This document shows, piece by piece, positions 1 through 6,720 of a DNA stretch of 10,708 bases. The DNA is taken from assembly GCA_023405705.1 (NCBI GenBank), contig JAEXXR010000399.1, forward strand, positions 1 through 10,708, in the 5' to 3' direction. Source of the stretch: Actinomycetes bacterium. Lineage in GTDB: Bacteria > Actinomycetota > Thermoleophilia > Solirubrobacterales > Solirubrobacteraceae. The first letter of the stretch is position 1. Each line of letters opens with the position of its first letter. The position numbers were made by a program, and so were the translations under genes. The notes beneath the pieces are model-generated. The model was given only the letters and a program-made list of their open reading frames with translations, had not been told where the DNA came from and did not search any database.

Positions 1-261
1 CGCGCGCAGCGTGCGATCGGCGAACGCCAGCAGCCATGCGCGCGGGGTTGCCGCACCGGGCAGGTACGCGCCGCTGGCCAGCAGCGCCGCCGCGAACGTC
101 TCGGCCGTCAGCTCGGCGACCGCCGACGGGTCGGCGCGGCGCAGCAGATAGCCCGCGACGAGCGGCAGGTTGCGGCGGCGATAGCGCGCCCACGCGGCGT
201 CGTCGCCGCGGCCCGCGGCCCGCAGCAGCACCTCGTCAAGATCGCCTCCCGCGCGCTCCAT
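1..261 (-). CDS. ECF-type RNA polymerase sigma factor, N-terminal part (runs off left edge)
   Basis: This reading frame is open from ATG at 261 to the window edge (87 codons), so the gene is cut off at position 1. The visible protein opens MERAGGDLDEVLLRAAGRGDDAAW and continues with YRRRNLPLVAGYLLRRADPS, an AETFAAALL stretch (about residues 49-57) and PRAWLLAFADRTLR near the edge. That order (acidic helix, Y-x-R-R-x plus hydrophobic helix, A-E-T-F, then P-x-A-W-L) is what sigma-70 region 2 of ECF factors looks like, where it binds core polymerase and melts the -10 element. Region 4 would lie outside the window. The usual last motif reads like GIARN; here it is AFADR, so the protein may be a divergent member. 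A GTG directly before the ATG (264-262) is an alternative start. The target regulon cannot be read from this fragment. Confidence 0.7.
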   Translation of the reverse strand, partial: MERAGGDLDEVLLRAAGRGDDAAWARYRRRNLPLVAGYLLRRADPSAVAELTAETFAAALLASGAYLPGAATPRAWLLAFADRTLRA

Positions 262-271
262 CACCTGTAGG

Positions 272-297
272 TACGAGGCCGAGGCCCGGATGTGACG
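272..297 (-). promoter_or_regulatory. Possible ECF-type promoter of the sigma factor gene, leaderless
   Basis: On the minus strand CGTCACA (297-291) is followed after 15 bases by CGTA (275-272). This resembles the TGTCACA / CGTC -35/-10 pair described for ECF41-type sigma factors, with one mismatch in each box and a slightly short spacer. Transcription starting 6-8 bases after the -10 would begin at or next to the GTG/ATG pair at 264-259, and no ribosome binding site is visible there, so the mRNA may be leaderless. The assignment is inferred from the motif alone. The rest of the 262-530 gap shows no gene. Confidence 0.35.
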
Positions 298-530
298 GAA
301 ATGTGCCGCTTTGTCCGATTGCGAACCCGCCCCTGCGCAAAAACGCTTCACGGACCCCGCGCGAGTCAGCAGTGCCACTGAAATCAGGTGGATATCCCCA
401 ACCGGATCGTGCAGTGCGTGGTCCGCGAGCGGTACGGCCGGCAGCCAGCCAGACGCGGATGCGCCCCAGCGACGCTCACCAGCGCGTTGGAAGCAGCGCG
501 GCTCGGGTGGGCGGACGCTCGACGCGCCGC

Positions 531-1127
531 TCAACCGGGCGGGCGGTCGGCGGCGAGGACGGCGAGGTCGCGCTCGTGCCAGGTGACGCGGGGCTGGTCG
601 AGTCCGGCGTCGGCGAGCCAGGCGAGCTGGTCGGCGACGGTGTCCGGAAGGTCGTAGCCATCCTCCAGCGGGACGACGGCGTCGGCCGGGTCGCCGGGGA
701 CGACGACGTCCGCGAGCACGAAGCGGCCGCCGGGCGCCAGCGCCTCGGCGACGCGTGCGAACAGGCCGGCCTTGCCGGGCCCGTCGAGGTGGTGGATCGC
801 GAGCGCGCTGACGACGAGCTCGAAGCGCCCCGCCGGCAGCGGCTCCTCCAGCCGCCCGGGCAGCAGCGACGCCGGCCGGCCGAGCAGCGTGTCGCGGGCC
901 GCGGCGAGCATCTCCTCGCTCGCGTCGATCCCGACCAGATGGGCCGCCGGATGGGCATCGAGGATCCGCCGCGCCGTCTGGCCGGTGCCGGTGCCCAGCT
1001 CCAGCACCGCCGTCGCCTCGACCCCGGCCGTCGCGGCGACCAGCTCCCGCTGGAGCCGCTCGTAGCCGGGCACCTCCTCGCGCATCAGCGCGTCATAGCT
1101 GCCCGGATCCCACGCGAACTGCCCCAT
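531..1127 (-). CDS. Class I SAM-dependent methyltransferase
   Basis: This 198-residue cytosolic protein has a Rossmann-type methyltransferase fold. Motif I is VLELGTGTG (residues 41-49), the glycine-rich loop that holds S-adenosylmethionine. GIDAS (66-70) supplies the acidic residue, D68, expected to contact the ribose. VVSALAIHHLD (105-115) is motif IV, and ALAPGGRFVLADVV (129-142) is the usual post-motif strand. The C-terminus (DQLAWLADAGLD, then W-H-E-R-D-L-A-V) matches the small UbiE/Methyltransf_25-like cap. The length is normal for a stand-alone enzyme. ATG at 1127 is preceded by GGAG about 7 bases upstream, which supports this start. The substrate cannot be told from the sequence. It shares orientation with its neighbours, but gaps of more than 100 bases on both sides argue for its own transcript. 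Confidence 0.88.
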   Translation of the reverse strand: MGQFAWDPGSYDALMREEVPGYERLQRELVAATAGVEATAVLELGTGTGQTARRILDAHPAAHLVGIDASEEMLAAARDTLLGRPASLLPGRLEEPLPAGRFELVVSALAIHHLDGPGKAGLFARVAEALAPGGRFVLADVVVPGDPADAVVPLEDGYDLPDTVADQLAWLADAGLDQPRVTWHERDLAVLAADRPPG

Positions 1128-1152
1128 GACCCGCTCCTACCCGCGCAGGGCC

Positions 1153-1178
1153 GCCTCCGAGCGCCGCGCTGCGGAGGC
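1153..1178 (-). terminator. Hairpin between the two-helix membrane protein and the methyltransferase
   Basis: GCCTCCGAGCG (1153-1163) pairs with CGCT plus CGGAGGC (1167-1178, one bulged G) around a 3-base CCG loop, giving an 11-bp GC-rich stem. It lies 82 bases past the stop at 1260 and 25 bases before the methyltransferase start at 1127. It could end the upstream transcript or sit in the methyltransferase leader. There is no T-tract, which is common for terminators in high-GC actinobacteria. The rest of the 1128-1259 gap shows no gene. Confidence 0.4.
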
Positions 1179-1259
1179 CGAGCGCGGCGAGGGCAATACG
1201 CGGGCAGGCAGTGCAGCGCGGGCCGGCAAGCACGGCGCGCGACGGCGTCCGCGCGCGGG

Positions 1260-1523
1260 CTATGCGAACGGACGGTGGTGGGCCATGCGGTTGGTGACGA
1301 ACGCGACGAGCAGCAGGACGACGCCGACGATGGCGACGACCGTGCCGAGCGTGGCGATCATCGCGCCGATGCCGACGAGCGCGTCGAGCACGAGCGCGCC
1401 GAGCAGCGCGATCAGGCCGCCGACGCCGGCGATCGCCAGGCCGACGACCAGGATGCCGGCGCCTGAGTCGCGGAAGCTGCGCGAGCTGCGCACGAGCTGC
1501 GGATCATCCGGTTGAGGTGCCAT
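1260..1523 (-). CDS. Small membrane protein with two transmembrane helices, function unknown
   Basis: I do not recognise a family for this 87-residue protein. It has a short polar N-terminus with several charged and Ser residues (1-20), then two closely spaced hydrophobic stretches. These run from about 21 to 47 (GAGILVVGLAIAGVGGLIAL and onward) and from about 49 to 76 (ending VVLLLVAFV). The tail is basic, NRMAHHRPFA. The glycine-rich helices and the length look like a helical hairpin in the cytoplasmic membrane with both ends on one side. Codons after the first few end almost always in G or C, as in neighbouring real genes, while the first codons (gca cct caa ... gat gat) are AT-richer, as is common at true starts. 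The ribosome binding site is weak (AGGGG about 5 bases upstream). Confidence 0.65.
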   Translation of the reverse strand: MAPQPDDPQLVRSSRSFRDSGAGILVVGLAIAGVGGLIALLGALVLDALVGIGAMIATLGTVVAIVGVVLLLVAFVTNRMAHHRPFA

Positions 1524-1583
1524 GCCGCCCCTGTGCCCGCGGCCGCCGCCGGCAAACGGGCGACGCCGGCGCGCTTACCCGGG

Positions 1584-1628
1584 TGAATGGCGCTTTTCCA
1601 CCGCCATGCGGGCAAAGAGCGCCATTCA
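1584..1628. repeat. Perfect 11-bp inverted repeat with nested hairpin (cruciform)
   Basis: TGAATGGCGCT (1584-1594) is exactly repeated in inverse as AGCGCCATTCA (1618-1628). A second small hairpin, CCGC-CAT-GCGG (1601-1611), sits in the loop. The arms are more AT-rich than the surrounding DNA. The element lies between the stop of the small charged protein (1659) and the start of the membrane protein (1523), so it could be that gene's terminator, a protein-binding site or a copy of a dispersed palindromic repeat. Confidence 0.8.
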
Positions 1629-1658
1629 TCGGGCCGGCGCGGGCGGCAGCGGCGACCG

Positions 1659-1853
1659 CTACTGCGACGGCACTCTGGAGTGCTGGTCGGTGTCGCCCAG
1701 CGGGGTGTCGCTGTCGCCGGGGGCGCCGGGGAGCGTGTCCTCGTCGCCCTCGCCTCTGGCGCCGGGGTCGCCGCCCGGGATGCCGCTCGGCGGCTTGCCG
1801 ACGCCGTCGCGCTCGCGGCCGATTCTGTCGTCCTTCTCGTCGTCACGGGTCAT
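1659..1853 (-). CDS. Small hydrophilic, probably disordered protein of unknown function
   Basis: This is a 64-residue frame starting MTRDDEKDDRIGRERDGVGK and continuing with Gly/Pro/Asp-rich sequence (PSGIPGGDPG, GDEDTLPGAPGD, GDTDQHSRVPSQ). It has a dozen aspartates, no hydrophobic core, no cysteine and no membrane segment, so it is probably intrinsically disordered. The case that it is real rests on codon use: only four of 64 codons end in A or T, and three of these are AGA, the arginine codon used throughout the window's secure genes. The start at 1853 has no convincing ribosome binding site. No catalytic or binding motif is visible, and I give it no function. Confidence 0.6.
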   Translation of the reverse strand: MTRDDEKDDRIGRERDGVGKPPSGIPGGDPGARGEGDEDTLPGAPGDSDTPLGDTDQHSRVPSQ

Positions 1854-1900
1854 GCCGATCAGATACCCGCGGCGCCGACTCGCACACGGTGCGGACCGAG

Positions 1901-1953
1901 CCGATCCCCGCTGCTCTCTCGTCGCATGCCGAGGGGGAAGCAGCAGGGATCGG
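1901..1953 (-). promoter_or_regulatory. Long hairpin upstream of the small charged protein
   Basis: CCGATCCCCGCTGCT (1901-1915) pairs with AGCAGCAGGGATCGG (1939-1953). That is 15 positions with one G-T wobble, enclosing a 23-base loop. It lies about 48 bases upstream of ATG 1853 and beyond the receptor's probable terminator, so it would fold in the leader RNA of the small gene or act as a second terminator. No known riboswitch pattern is recognised. Confidence 0.45.
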
Positions 1954-1986
1954 TGGAGGCGACGCGAGCGGGCCGCGGTGCAGGCG

Positions 1987-2016
1987 GGCGAGCGGCGGCC
2001 GCCGTCGCCGCTCGCC
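1987..2016 (-). terminator. Hairpin terminator after the chemoreceptor gene
   Basis: GGCGAGCGGCG (1987-1997) and CGCCGCTCGCC (2006-2016) form a perfect 11-bp stem with an 8-base loop. It begins 8 bases after the receptor's TGA (2027-2025). The position directly behind a stop codon and the high stability fit an intrinsic-type terminator, although there is no T-run. Confidence 0.65.
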
Positions 2017-2024
2017 GACGTACC

Positions 2025-3773
2025 TCAGCGCGTCAGCGTGAACTGGCCGACGAGGGCGTCCAGCTCCTCCGCAGTGCGCGCGAGCGCCTGGGCGGAGGAG
2101 GCGATCTGCTGTGTGGAAGCCGATGTCTGCTGTGTGGAAGCGGAGACCTGCTCGCTCGATGCGGAGGACTCCTCCGCGACGGTCGCGACCTGGCCCATGC
2201 TCTCGCGCATCCGCAGCGCGGAGGCGGCGATCTGCTCGATCGCGGTCGCGATCTGGCCGACGCGGCCGTGCATGTCCTCGACCTCGCCGCCGATCTTCTC
2301 GAAGGAGGCGCGGGCCTGCTCGAAGGTCGCGGCGCCGGCCTCGGTCTCGCGCGAGCCGAGTTCGACGACCTCGACCGCGTGGCCGGTCTCTCGCTGGATC
2401 TCCTCGATCAGCCCGCCGATCGACTTGGCCGCCTGCTGCGACTCCTCCGCGAGCTTGCGCACCTCCTCGGCGACGACCGCGAAGCCGCGGCCCTGCTCGC
2501 CGGCACGGGCCGCCTCGATCGCCGCGTTCAGCGCCAGCAGGTTGGTCTGCTCCGCGATCCCGGTGATCGTCGCGACGATCCCGCCGATCTGGCCGGACTT
2601 CTCGCCGAGCGCGCGGATCGTGCTGGTCGCCTCGTCGGTCGACGCGCGCACCGCCAGCATCGCCTCGGTCGCGCGCGCCACGGCGGCGGCGCCCTCGTCG
2701 GCGACCCCGCGCGCCTGCTCGGCGGCGGTCGCGGTCTCCTGCGCGTGGCCGGCGCTGACCTCGGAGGCGGACGCCACCTCCTCCGTCATCTGCCGCGCCT
2801 CGGTCACCGAGCGCACCTGGCGCTCGGCGCCCTGCGCGACCTCGCCGATCGTCTGCGCGATCTCGCCGACCGCGCGGCCGGTCTCCTCCGAGGTCATCGC
2901 CATCTGCTGCGAGGCGGCGGAGACGCTGGAGGAGGACTCCGCGATCGCGCCGAGCATCTTCGTCAATCTGGCCTGCATCGCGCCGTAGGCGCCGACCGAC
3001 GCCTGCGCCCGCTCCAGCATCCCGTCGAAGATCTCGGCGAGCCGGCCGCGCTCGCCGTCGGTCGCGGGCAGCGGCGGGGTGACGGCGACGACCTCGACCG
3101 TCAGGTCGCCGGCGGCCATCGCCTCCATCCCGCGCTCGAGGTCGCTGAGGCAGTGGGCCTCCAGCGTCCCGAGCCGGTCGGTCAGCGGCTCCAGGCAGGA
3201 GCGGTCGCCGAGCGCCGCGCGCAGCTCCTCGCGCATCGCGTTGTACTGCGCGATCGAGGCGACCGTCTTGTCGAGGATCTCGTTGACGCCGACCTGGATC
3301 TCGCCGATCTCGTCGCTGGAGACTCTGGCGATCGGCCTCGTCGTCGCGACCACCTCGACGGTGTTGTCGCCCGCCGCGACGGCGGCGAGGCCGGCGCTGA
3401 GGTTGGTGACGCAGTCGTCGCGCAGGTGGTGCAGGCGCGCCAGCACCCGCCGCGTGCGCATTCTCATCGCGAGCGTGATCCACAGCCCGAGGCCGATCGC
3501 GACCACGACGCCGTAGATCAGCGCGACCCACAGCAGCGTGCGCGAGGTCGACAGCGTCGACTCGAAGCTCTCCTGCAGCTCGCCGACGCGCGCCTGCGTG
3601 GCGGCGCTGAGATCGCCCGACGCGGCCGTCACGACACGGTCGTGGCTGCCCTCCAGCGAGCTGAGGTTGGCGAACGACACCGTGCCCATGACGATCACGA
3701 GCGCGACCATCAAGCCGAACGCGAGCGTCAGCTTGCGTCCGACGGTCCAGCGGATTCCAAGGAAACCCTTCAC
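2025..3773 (-). CDS. Methyl-accepting chemotaxis protein with tandem HAMP-like modules
   Basis: This 582-residue transmembrane chemoreceptor would signal through CheW/CheA to the flagellar motor. TM1 spans about 14-37, a short outer loop about 38-78, and TM2 about 79-103. Two HAMP-like modules follow (about 111-189 and 198-275), then the coiled-coil signalling domain from about 280 to the end. Its hairpin tip is the nearly invariant [19 protein letters not shown] (408-426) followed by [16 protein letters not shown]. The outer loop of about 40 residues is far smaller than the usual four-helix sensor, so the stimulus may be sensed in the membrane or cytoplasm. There is no C-terminal CheR-tethering pentapeptide; the protein ends FTLTR. 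GTG at 3773 is chosen because AGGAGG lies 9 bases upstream; the same frame stays open further upstream without such support. A sigma-28-like promoter precedes it. Confidence 0.95.
   Translation of the reverse strand: MKGFLGIRWTVGRKLTLAFGLMVALVIVMGTVSFANLSSLEGSHDRVVTAASGDLSAATQARVGELQESFESTLSTSRTLLWVALIYGVVVAIGLGLWITLAMRMRTRRVLARLHHLRDDCVTNLSAGLAAVAAGDNTVEVVATTRPIARVSSDEIGEIQVGVNEILDKTVASIAQYNAMREELRAALGDRSCLEPLTDRLGTLEAHCLSDLERGMEAMAAGDLTVEVVAVTPPLPATDGERGRLAEIFDGMLERAQASVGAYGAMQARLTKMLGAIAESSSSVSAASQQMAMTSEETGRAVGEIAQTIGEVAQGAERQVRSVTEARQMTEEVASASEVSAGHAQETATAAEQARGVADEGAAAVARATEAMLAVRASTDEATSTIRALGEKSGQIGGIVATITGIAEQTNLLALNAAIEAARAGEQGRGFAVVAEEVRKLAEESQQAAKSIGGLIEEIQRETGHAVEVVELGSRETEAGAATFEQARASFEKIGGEVEDMHGRVGQIATAIEQIAASALRMRESMGQVATVAEESSASSEQVSASTQQTSASTQQIASSAQALARTAEELDALVGQFTLTR
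2105..2141. repeat. Short tandem DNA repeat encoding methylation-type heptads
   Basis: A 16-base unit, TCTGCTGTGTGGAAGC, occurs at 2105-2120 and again at 2126-2141. The 21-base period equals one protein heptad. On the coding strand it encodes ASTQQTS followed by ASTQQIA (about residues 545-558 of the chemoreceptor). The codons gct-tcc-aca are unusually AT-containing for this gene, which suggests a recent local duplication. Confidence 0.85.
2949..3443 (-). repeat. Internal duplication: two HAMP-like modules in the chemoreceptor
   Basis: Residues 111-189 (3443-3207) and 198-275 (3182-2949) align with an 87-residue offset and one single-residue gap. Shared landmarks are C121/C208, AAGD with TVEVVA (133-136 and 138-143 against 220-223 and 225-230), a proline-containing connector, and Y-x-A-M (177/263). 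The pattern of helix, G-D, short strand, proline linker and second helix is HAMP-like. Confidence 0.75.
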
Positions 3774-3782
3774 CTCGACCGT

Positions 3783-3788
3783 CCTCCT
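3783..3788 (-). promoter_or_regulatory. Ribosome binding site fixing the chemoreceptor start
   Basis: A full AGGAGG (3788-3783) stands 9 bases before GTG 3773. This favours that start over upstream in-frame codons, which would also run through the promoter and into the divergent ppc gene. Confidence 0.85.
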
Positions 3789-3856
3789 GATCTTCTTGCG
3801 ACACCCCGTCTGCGACAGCCGACACCGCGCTCCAGCGGCGGGCTGGGTCGCCAGAT

Positions 3857-3883
3857 ATTTCGGCAGACGCGGGCGTACCTTGA
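3857..3883 (-). promoter_or_regulatory. Sigma-28 (FliA/SigD)-like promoter of the chemoreceptor gene
   Basis: On the minus strand TCAAG (3883-3879) and GCCGAAAT (3864-3857) are separated by exactly 14 bases. The flagellar sigma consensus is TAAAG, 14 bases, GCCGATAA; the match is 4 of 5 and 6 of 8 with ideal spacing. A transcript would start near 3850 and have a leader of roughly 77 bases to GTG 3773. The leader carries three TGTCG repeats. No equally good promoter for the divergent ppc gene is visible in the 3774-3984 gap. Confidence 0.6.
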
Positions 3884-3984
3884 GCGTTGCGGCGCGCCAC
3901 CCACCGGAAAGCTGACGCGGACGGCGATCACGTTCACGCACGAAACACCTGTTCCAAACGCATCCACGCAACAATGGACACGAG

Positions 3985-6657
3985 ATGTCCGCACCCGCCA
4001 CCACCTCCACGAACGCCGCCGCGCCGGCCCCGCGCGCCGCCGATCCCAGCGCCCTCGACCGCGACACCGCGCTGCTGGAGTCGCTCCTGGGCGACGTGCT
4101 GGAGGAGCAGAACGGCCGCGCCTTCCGCGAGCGCCTGTTCTGGCTGCGCGACAGCGCCGCGGCCCTGCGCGACGGCGACGCAGAGCAGGGCGAGCAGCTG
4201 CTCGAGTTCCTGCGCGGCCAGCCCGCGGCGCGCCTTGGCCCGTACGTGCGCGCCTGCTCGATGCAGCTGCAGCTGGCGAACATCGCCGAGGAGCTGGAGC
4301 GCCTGCGCCGCCGCCGCGCCTATGACTCCGACACCAGCGTCCCGCAGCGCGAGTCGCTCGCCGCGACCGCCGGGAAGCTGAACGGCGTCCCCCGCGCCCG
4401 CGTCGCCGAAGCGCTGGAGCGGCTCGACGTGCGGCTGGTGATGACCGCGCACCCGACCGACGCCACCCGCCGCTCGGTCTTCGACCACCAGCAGAGCGTC
4501 TGGCAGATCATGGAGCAGCTCGACGACCCGCGCACCGGCTCCAGCCGCCGCCGCGCGCTGGAGGACGAGCTGCGCGAGGTGCTGACGACCTGGTGGCAGA
4601 CCGACGAGGTCCGCCGCGCCCGGCCGCTGGTCGAGGACGAGGTCCGCCGCACGCTGTTCTTCTTCGAGTGGGTGCTGTTCGACGCGATCCCGCCGCTGGC
4701 GGCCGAGCTGTCACGCTGCTTCGAGGTGCCGTGGCCGCCGACGCGCCCGGCCGTCCGCTTCGGCTCGTGGGCCGGCGGCGACATGGACGGCAACCCGGAG
4801 GTCGGCCCCGAGTCGGTCGCGCGCACGCTCCATCTCCACCGCACGACCGCGCTGCGCCTGCTGCACAGACGCGTCGACGCGCTGGCGCGCGAGTTCTCGC
4901 AGGCTGACGACCACGTCTTCCTCTCCCCCTCACTGCGCACCTCGGTCGAGCGCGACGAGGCCGAGCTGCCGAACGTCGGCTCCCGCCGCCGCAACCCGCA
5001 CGAGCCGTTCCGCCGCAAGCTCGGCCTGATCGGCGCGCGGATCCAGCGCGCGCGGCGGCGCGAGGAGGGCGGCTACACCGACCCCGAGCAGCTCGCCGCC
5101 GATCTCGAGCTGGTGCGCGACTCGCTCTCCTCCCAGCGCGTCGCCGACGGCAAGATCGCCCGCCTGCTGGTGCAGGTGCGGACCTTCGGCTTCCACGTCG
5201 CGGCGCTCGACGTGCGCCAGAACGCCGGCCCGATGCAGGCCGCCGTCGCGCAGCTGCTCGACGGCTACGCGGAGGCCGACGAGGCCGGCCGCCAGGCGCT
5301 GCTGGCGCAGGCGATCCCGGCGCTGGAGGGCTTCAGAGCGCCGCGCAGCGACAGAGCCGACCCGGTGCTGGCGGCCTTCGCCGCGGTCGCGCAGGGCGTC
5401 CGCGAGCACGGCCCGCGCGCGCTCGGCTCCGTGATCATCTCGATGGCGCGCCAGCCCTCCGACGTGCTCTGCGCGCTCTACCTGCTGCGCCGCGCCGGCG
5501 TCGGTCGCGACGGCCTCGCGGCGCTGCCGATCGTGCCGCTGTTCGAGACCGTCGAGGACCTGCGCGCCGGCGAGGAGACGATGGAGGCGCTGTACGCCGA
5601 CCCGGCCTACCGCACCCATCTCGACGGCTGCGAGCGCCGTCAGGAGATCATGCTCGGCTACTCCGACTCGGCGAAGGACGGCGGCTTCATCTCCTCCCAG
5701 TGGGAGCTGTACGCGGCGCAGGAGCGGCTGATGGCCGGCGCCGACGCGCACGAGGTGCAGCTGCGCTTCTTCCACGGCCGCGGCGGCTCCACCTCGCGCG
5801 GCGGCGGGCCGAGCCACCGCGCGATCGTCGCGCAGCCGCCCGGCTCGATCCGCGGCCGCATCCGCATCACCGAGCAGGGCGAGGTGATCTCCCAGCGCTA
5901 CGCCCACAAGGAGCTGGCGCAGCGGGCGCTGGAGCAGACGCTGTCGGGCGTCGTGCTGGCGACGCTGGCGCCGCCGGCGCAGCCGCCGGCCCGCTGGCGC
6001 GAGGCGGCGCAGAAGCTCGCCGACACCTCGCGCTCCGCCTACCAGGCGCTGATCTACGAGGACCCGCGCTTCGACGCGCTGCTGCACCAGTTCTCGCCGC
6101 TCGACGAGCTGGCGGAGCTGAACATCGGCTCGCGCCCGGCGGCCCGCAGCGCCTCGCGCAGGCTGCAGGAGCTGCGCGCGATCCCGTGGGTCTTCGCATG
6201 GATGCAGAACCGCCTGCTGCTGCCGGCCTGGTACGGCGCCGGCACGGCGCTGGCGGAGGGCGACCTCGAGCTGCAGCGTGAGATGCGCGAGAACTGGCCG
6301 TTCTTCCGGATGGTCATCTCGATGCTGGAGATGTCGCTGTTCAAGACCGACCTCGGGGTCGCCGAGCGCTACCTCGAGCTGGTCACCGACGACGGCGCCA
6401 GAGAGCTGTGGACGCCGATCCGCGAGGAGCACGAGCGGCTGGTCGCACGCGTGCTGGAGATCACCGGCAACCCCCACCTGCTCGGCGGCCAGAGAGCGCT
6501 GCGCAAGCGCCTCGCCCACCGCAACCCGTGGATCGACCCGCTCTCGCACGTGCAGGTCGACCTGCTGCGCCGCACGCGCGCCGACGACGCCGACGCGCGC
6601 ACGCCGCTGCTGCACACGGTCGCCGGGATCGCCGCCGGCATGCGCAACACCGGCTGA
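3985..6657 (+). CDS. ppc: Phosphoenolpyruvate carboxylase
   Basis: This cytosolic enzyme of 890 residues, a normal bacterial length, converts PEP and bicarbonate to oxaloacetate and phosphate, refilling the TCA cycle. [13 protein letters not shown] holds the catalytic histidine H156. Next come [13 protein letters not shown] (259-271), [11 protein letters not shown], and [12 protein letters not shown] (from 556). [14 protein letters not shown] (596-609) carries H597, R599 and R605 in the glycine loop. After it come [21 protein letters not shown] and the conserved end GMRNTG. K787 (FKTDL), R846 (HRNPWIDPL), R605 and N888 correspond to the aspartate-inhibitor contacts of the E. coli enzyme, so feedback by aspartate is likely. 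The glycine loop reads S-T-S-R where S-I/V-G-R is usual. ATG 3985 has only a weak ribosome binding site, and an out-of-frame ATG lies 11 bases upstream. The gene is divergent from the chemoreceptor. Confidence 0.98.
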   Translation: MSAPATTSTNAAAPAPRAADPSALDRDTALLESLLGDVLEEQNGRAFRERLFWLRDSAAALRDGDAEQGEQLLEFLRGQPAARLGPYVRACSMQLQLANIAEELERLRRRRAYDSDTSVPQRESLAATAGKLNGVPRARVAEALERLDVRLVMTAHPTDATRRSVFDHQQSVWQIMEQLDDPRTGSSRRRALEDELREVLTTWWQTDEVRRARPLVEDEVRRTLFFFEWVLFDAIPPLAAELSRCFEVPWPPTRPAVRFGSWAGGDMDGNPEVGPESVARTLHLHRTTALRLLHRRVDALAREFSQADDHVFLSPSLRTSVERDEAELPNVGSRRRNPHEPFRRKLGLIGARIQRARRREEGGYTDPEQLAADLELVRDSLSSQRVADGKIARLLVQVRTFGFHVAALDVRQNAGPMQAAVAQLLDGYAEADEAGRQALLAQAIPALEGFRAPRSDRADPVLAAFAAVAQGVREHGPRALGSVIISMARQPSDVLCALYLLRRAGVGRDGLAALPIVPLFETVEDLRAGEETMEALYADPAYRTHLDGCERRQEIMLGYSDSAKDGGFISSQWELYAAQERLMAGADAHEVQLRFFHGRGGSTSRGGGPSHRAIVAQPPGSIRGRIRITEQGEVISQRYAHKELAQRALEQTLSGVVLATLAPPAQPPARWREAAQKLADTSRSAYQALIYEDPRFDALLHQFSPLDELAELNIGSRPAARSASRRLQELRAIPWVFAWMQNRLLLPAWYGAGTALAEGDLELQREMRENWPFFRMVISMLEMSLFKTDLGVAERYLELVTDDGARELWTPIREEHERLVARVLEITGNPHLLGGQRALRKRLAHRNPWIDPLSHVQVDLLRRTRADDADARTPLLHTVAGIAAGMRNTG

Positions 6658-6674
6658 GCGGAGGCGCGACCACT

Positions 6675-6709
6675 GTCTTCCAGCTGTCGCCGAGCGACAG
6701 CTGGATGAC
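6675..6709. terminator. Bidirectional hairpin terminator between converging genes
   Basis: TCCAGCTGTCGC (6679-6690) and GCGACAGCTGGA (6694-6705) are perfect inverse copies around a CGA loop. GTC (6675-6677) and GAC (6707-6709) extend the stem past one T-T mismatch. It lies in the 63-base space between the ppc stop (6657) and the permease stop (6721), which come from opposite strands, so it is well placed to stop both transcripts. Confidence 0.8.
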
Positions 6710-6720
6710 ACAGGTCCGGC

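Noticed and set aside
376..392. Small imperfect palindrome CCACTGAAATCAGGTGG in the 262-530 gap
   Set aside because: The stem has a wobble or bulge and would leave a loop too small to fold; it is not stronger than chance.
36..1466. Long plus-strand open frame opposite the sigma factor, methyltransferase and membrane protein
   Set aside because: It is Arg/Ala/Pro/Gly-rich without recognisable domains and runs antisense to genes with clear motifs. This is typical of spurious frames in GC-rich DNA.
1843..3900. A 685-codon minus-strand frame overlapping the receptor in another phase
   Set aside because: Same strand as the receptor but shifted; the sequence is Arg/Gly/Asp-rich with no domain, and the receptor frame explains the DNA.
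3774..4283. N-terminal extension of the chemoreceptor frame to 4283
   Set aside because: The extra 170 residues overlap ppc and the probable promoter, and the extension lacks a ribosome binding site. AGGAGG marks GTG 3773.
1587..4325. A 912-codon plus-strand open frame opposite the chemoreceptor
   Set aside because: Low-complexity Leu/Arg/Gly/Ala/Asp sequence mirrors the receptor codons, and it crosses the receptor promoter and the ppc start. The receptor on the other strand has unmistakable domains.
4930..6711. A 593-codon minus-strand open frame opposite ppc
   Set aside because: It is antisense to the highly conserved carboxylase motifs, has biased Arg/Gly/Val/Leu composition and no domain.
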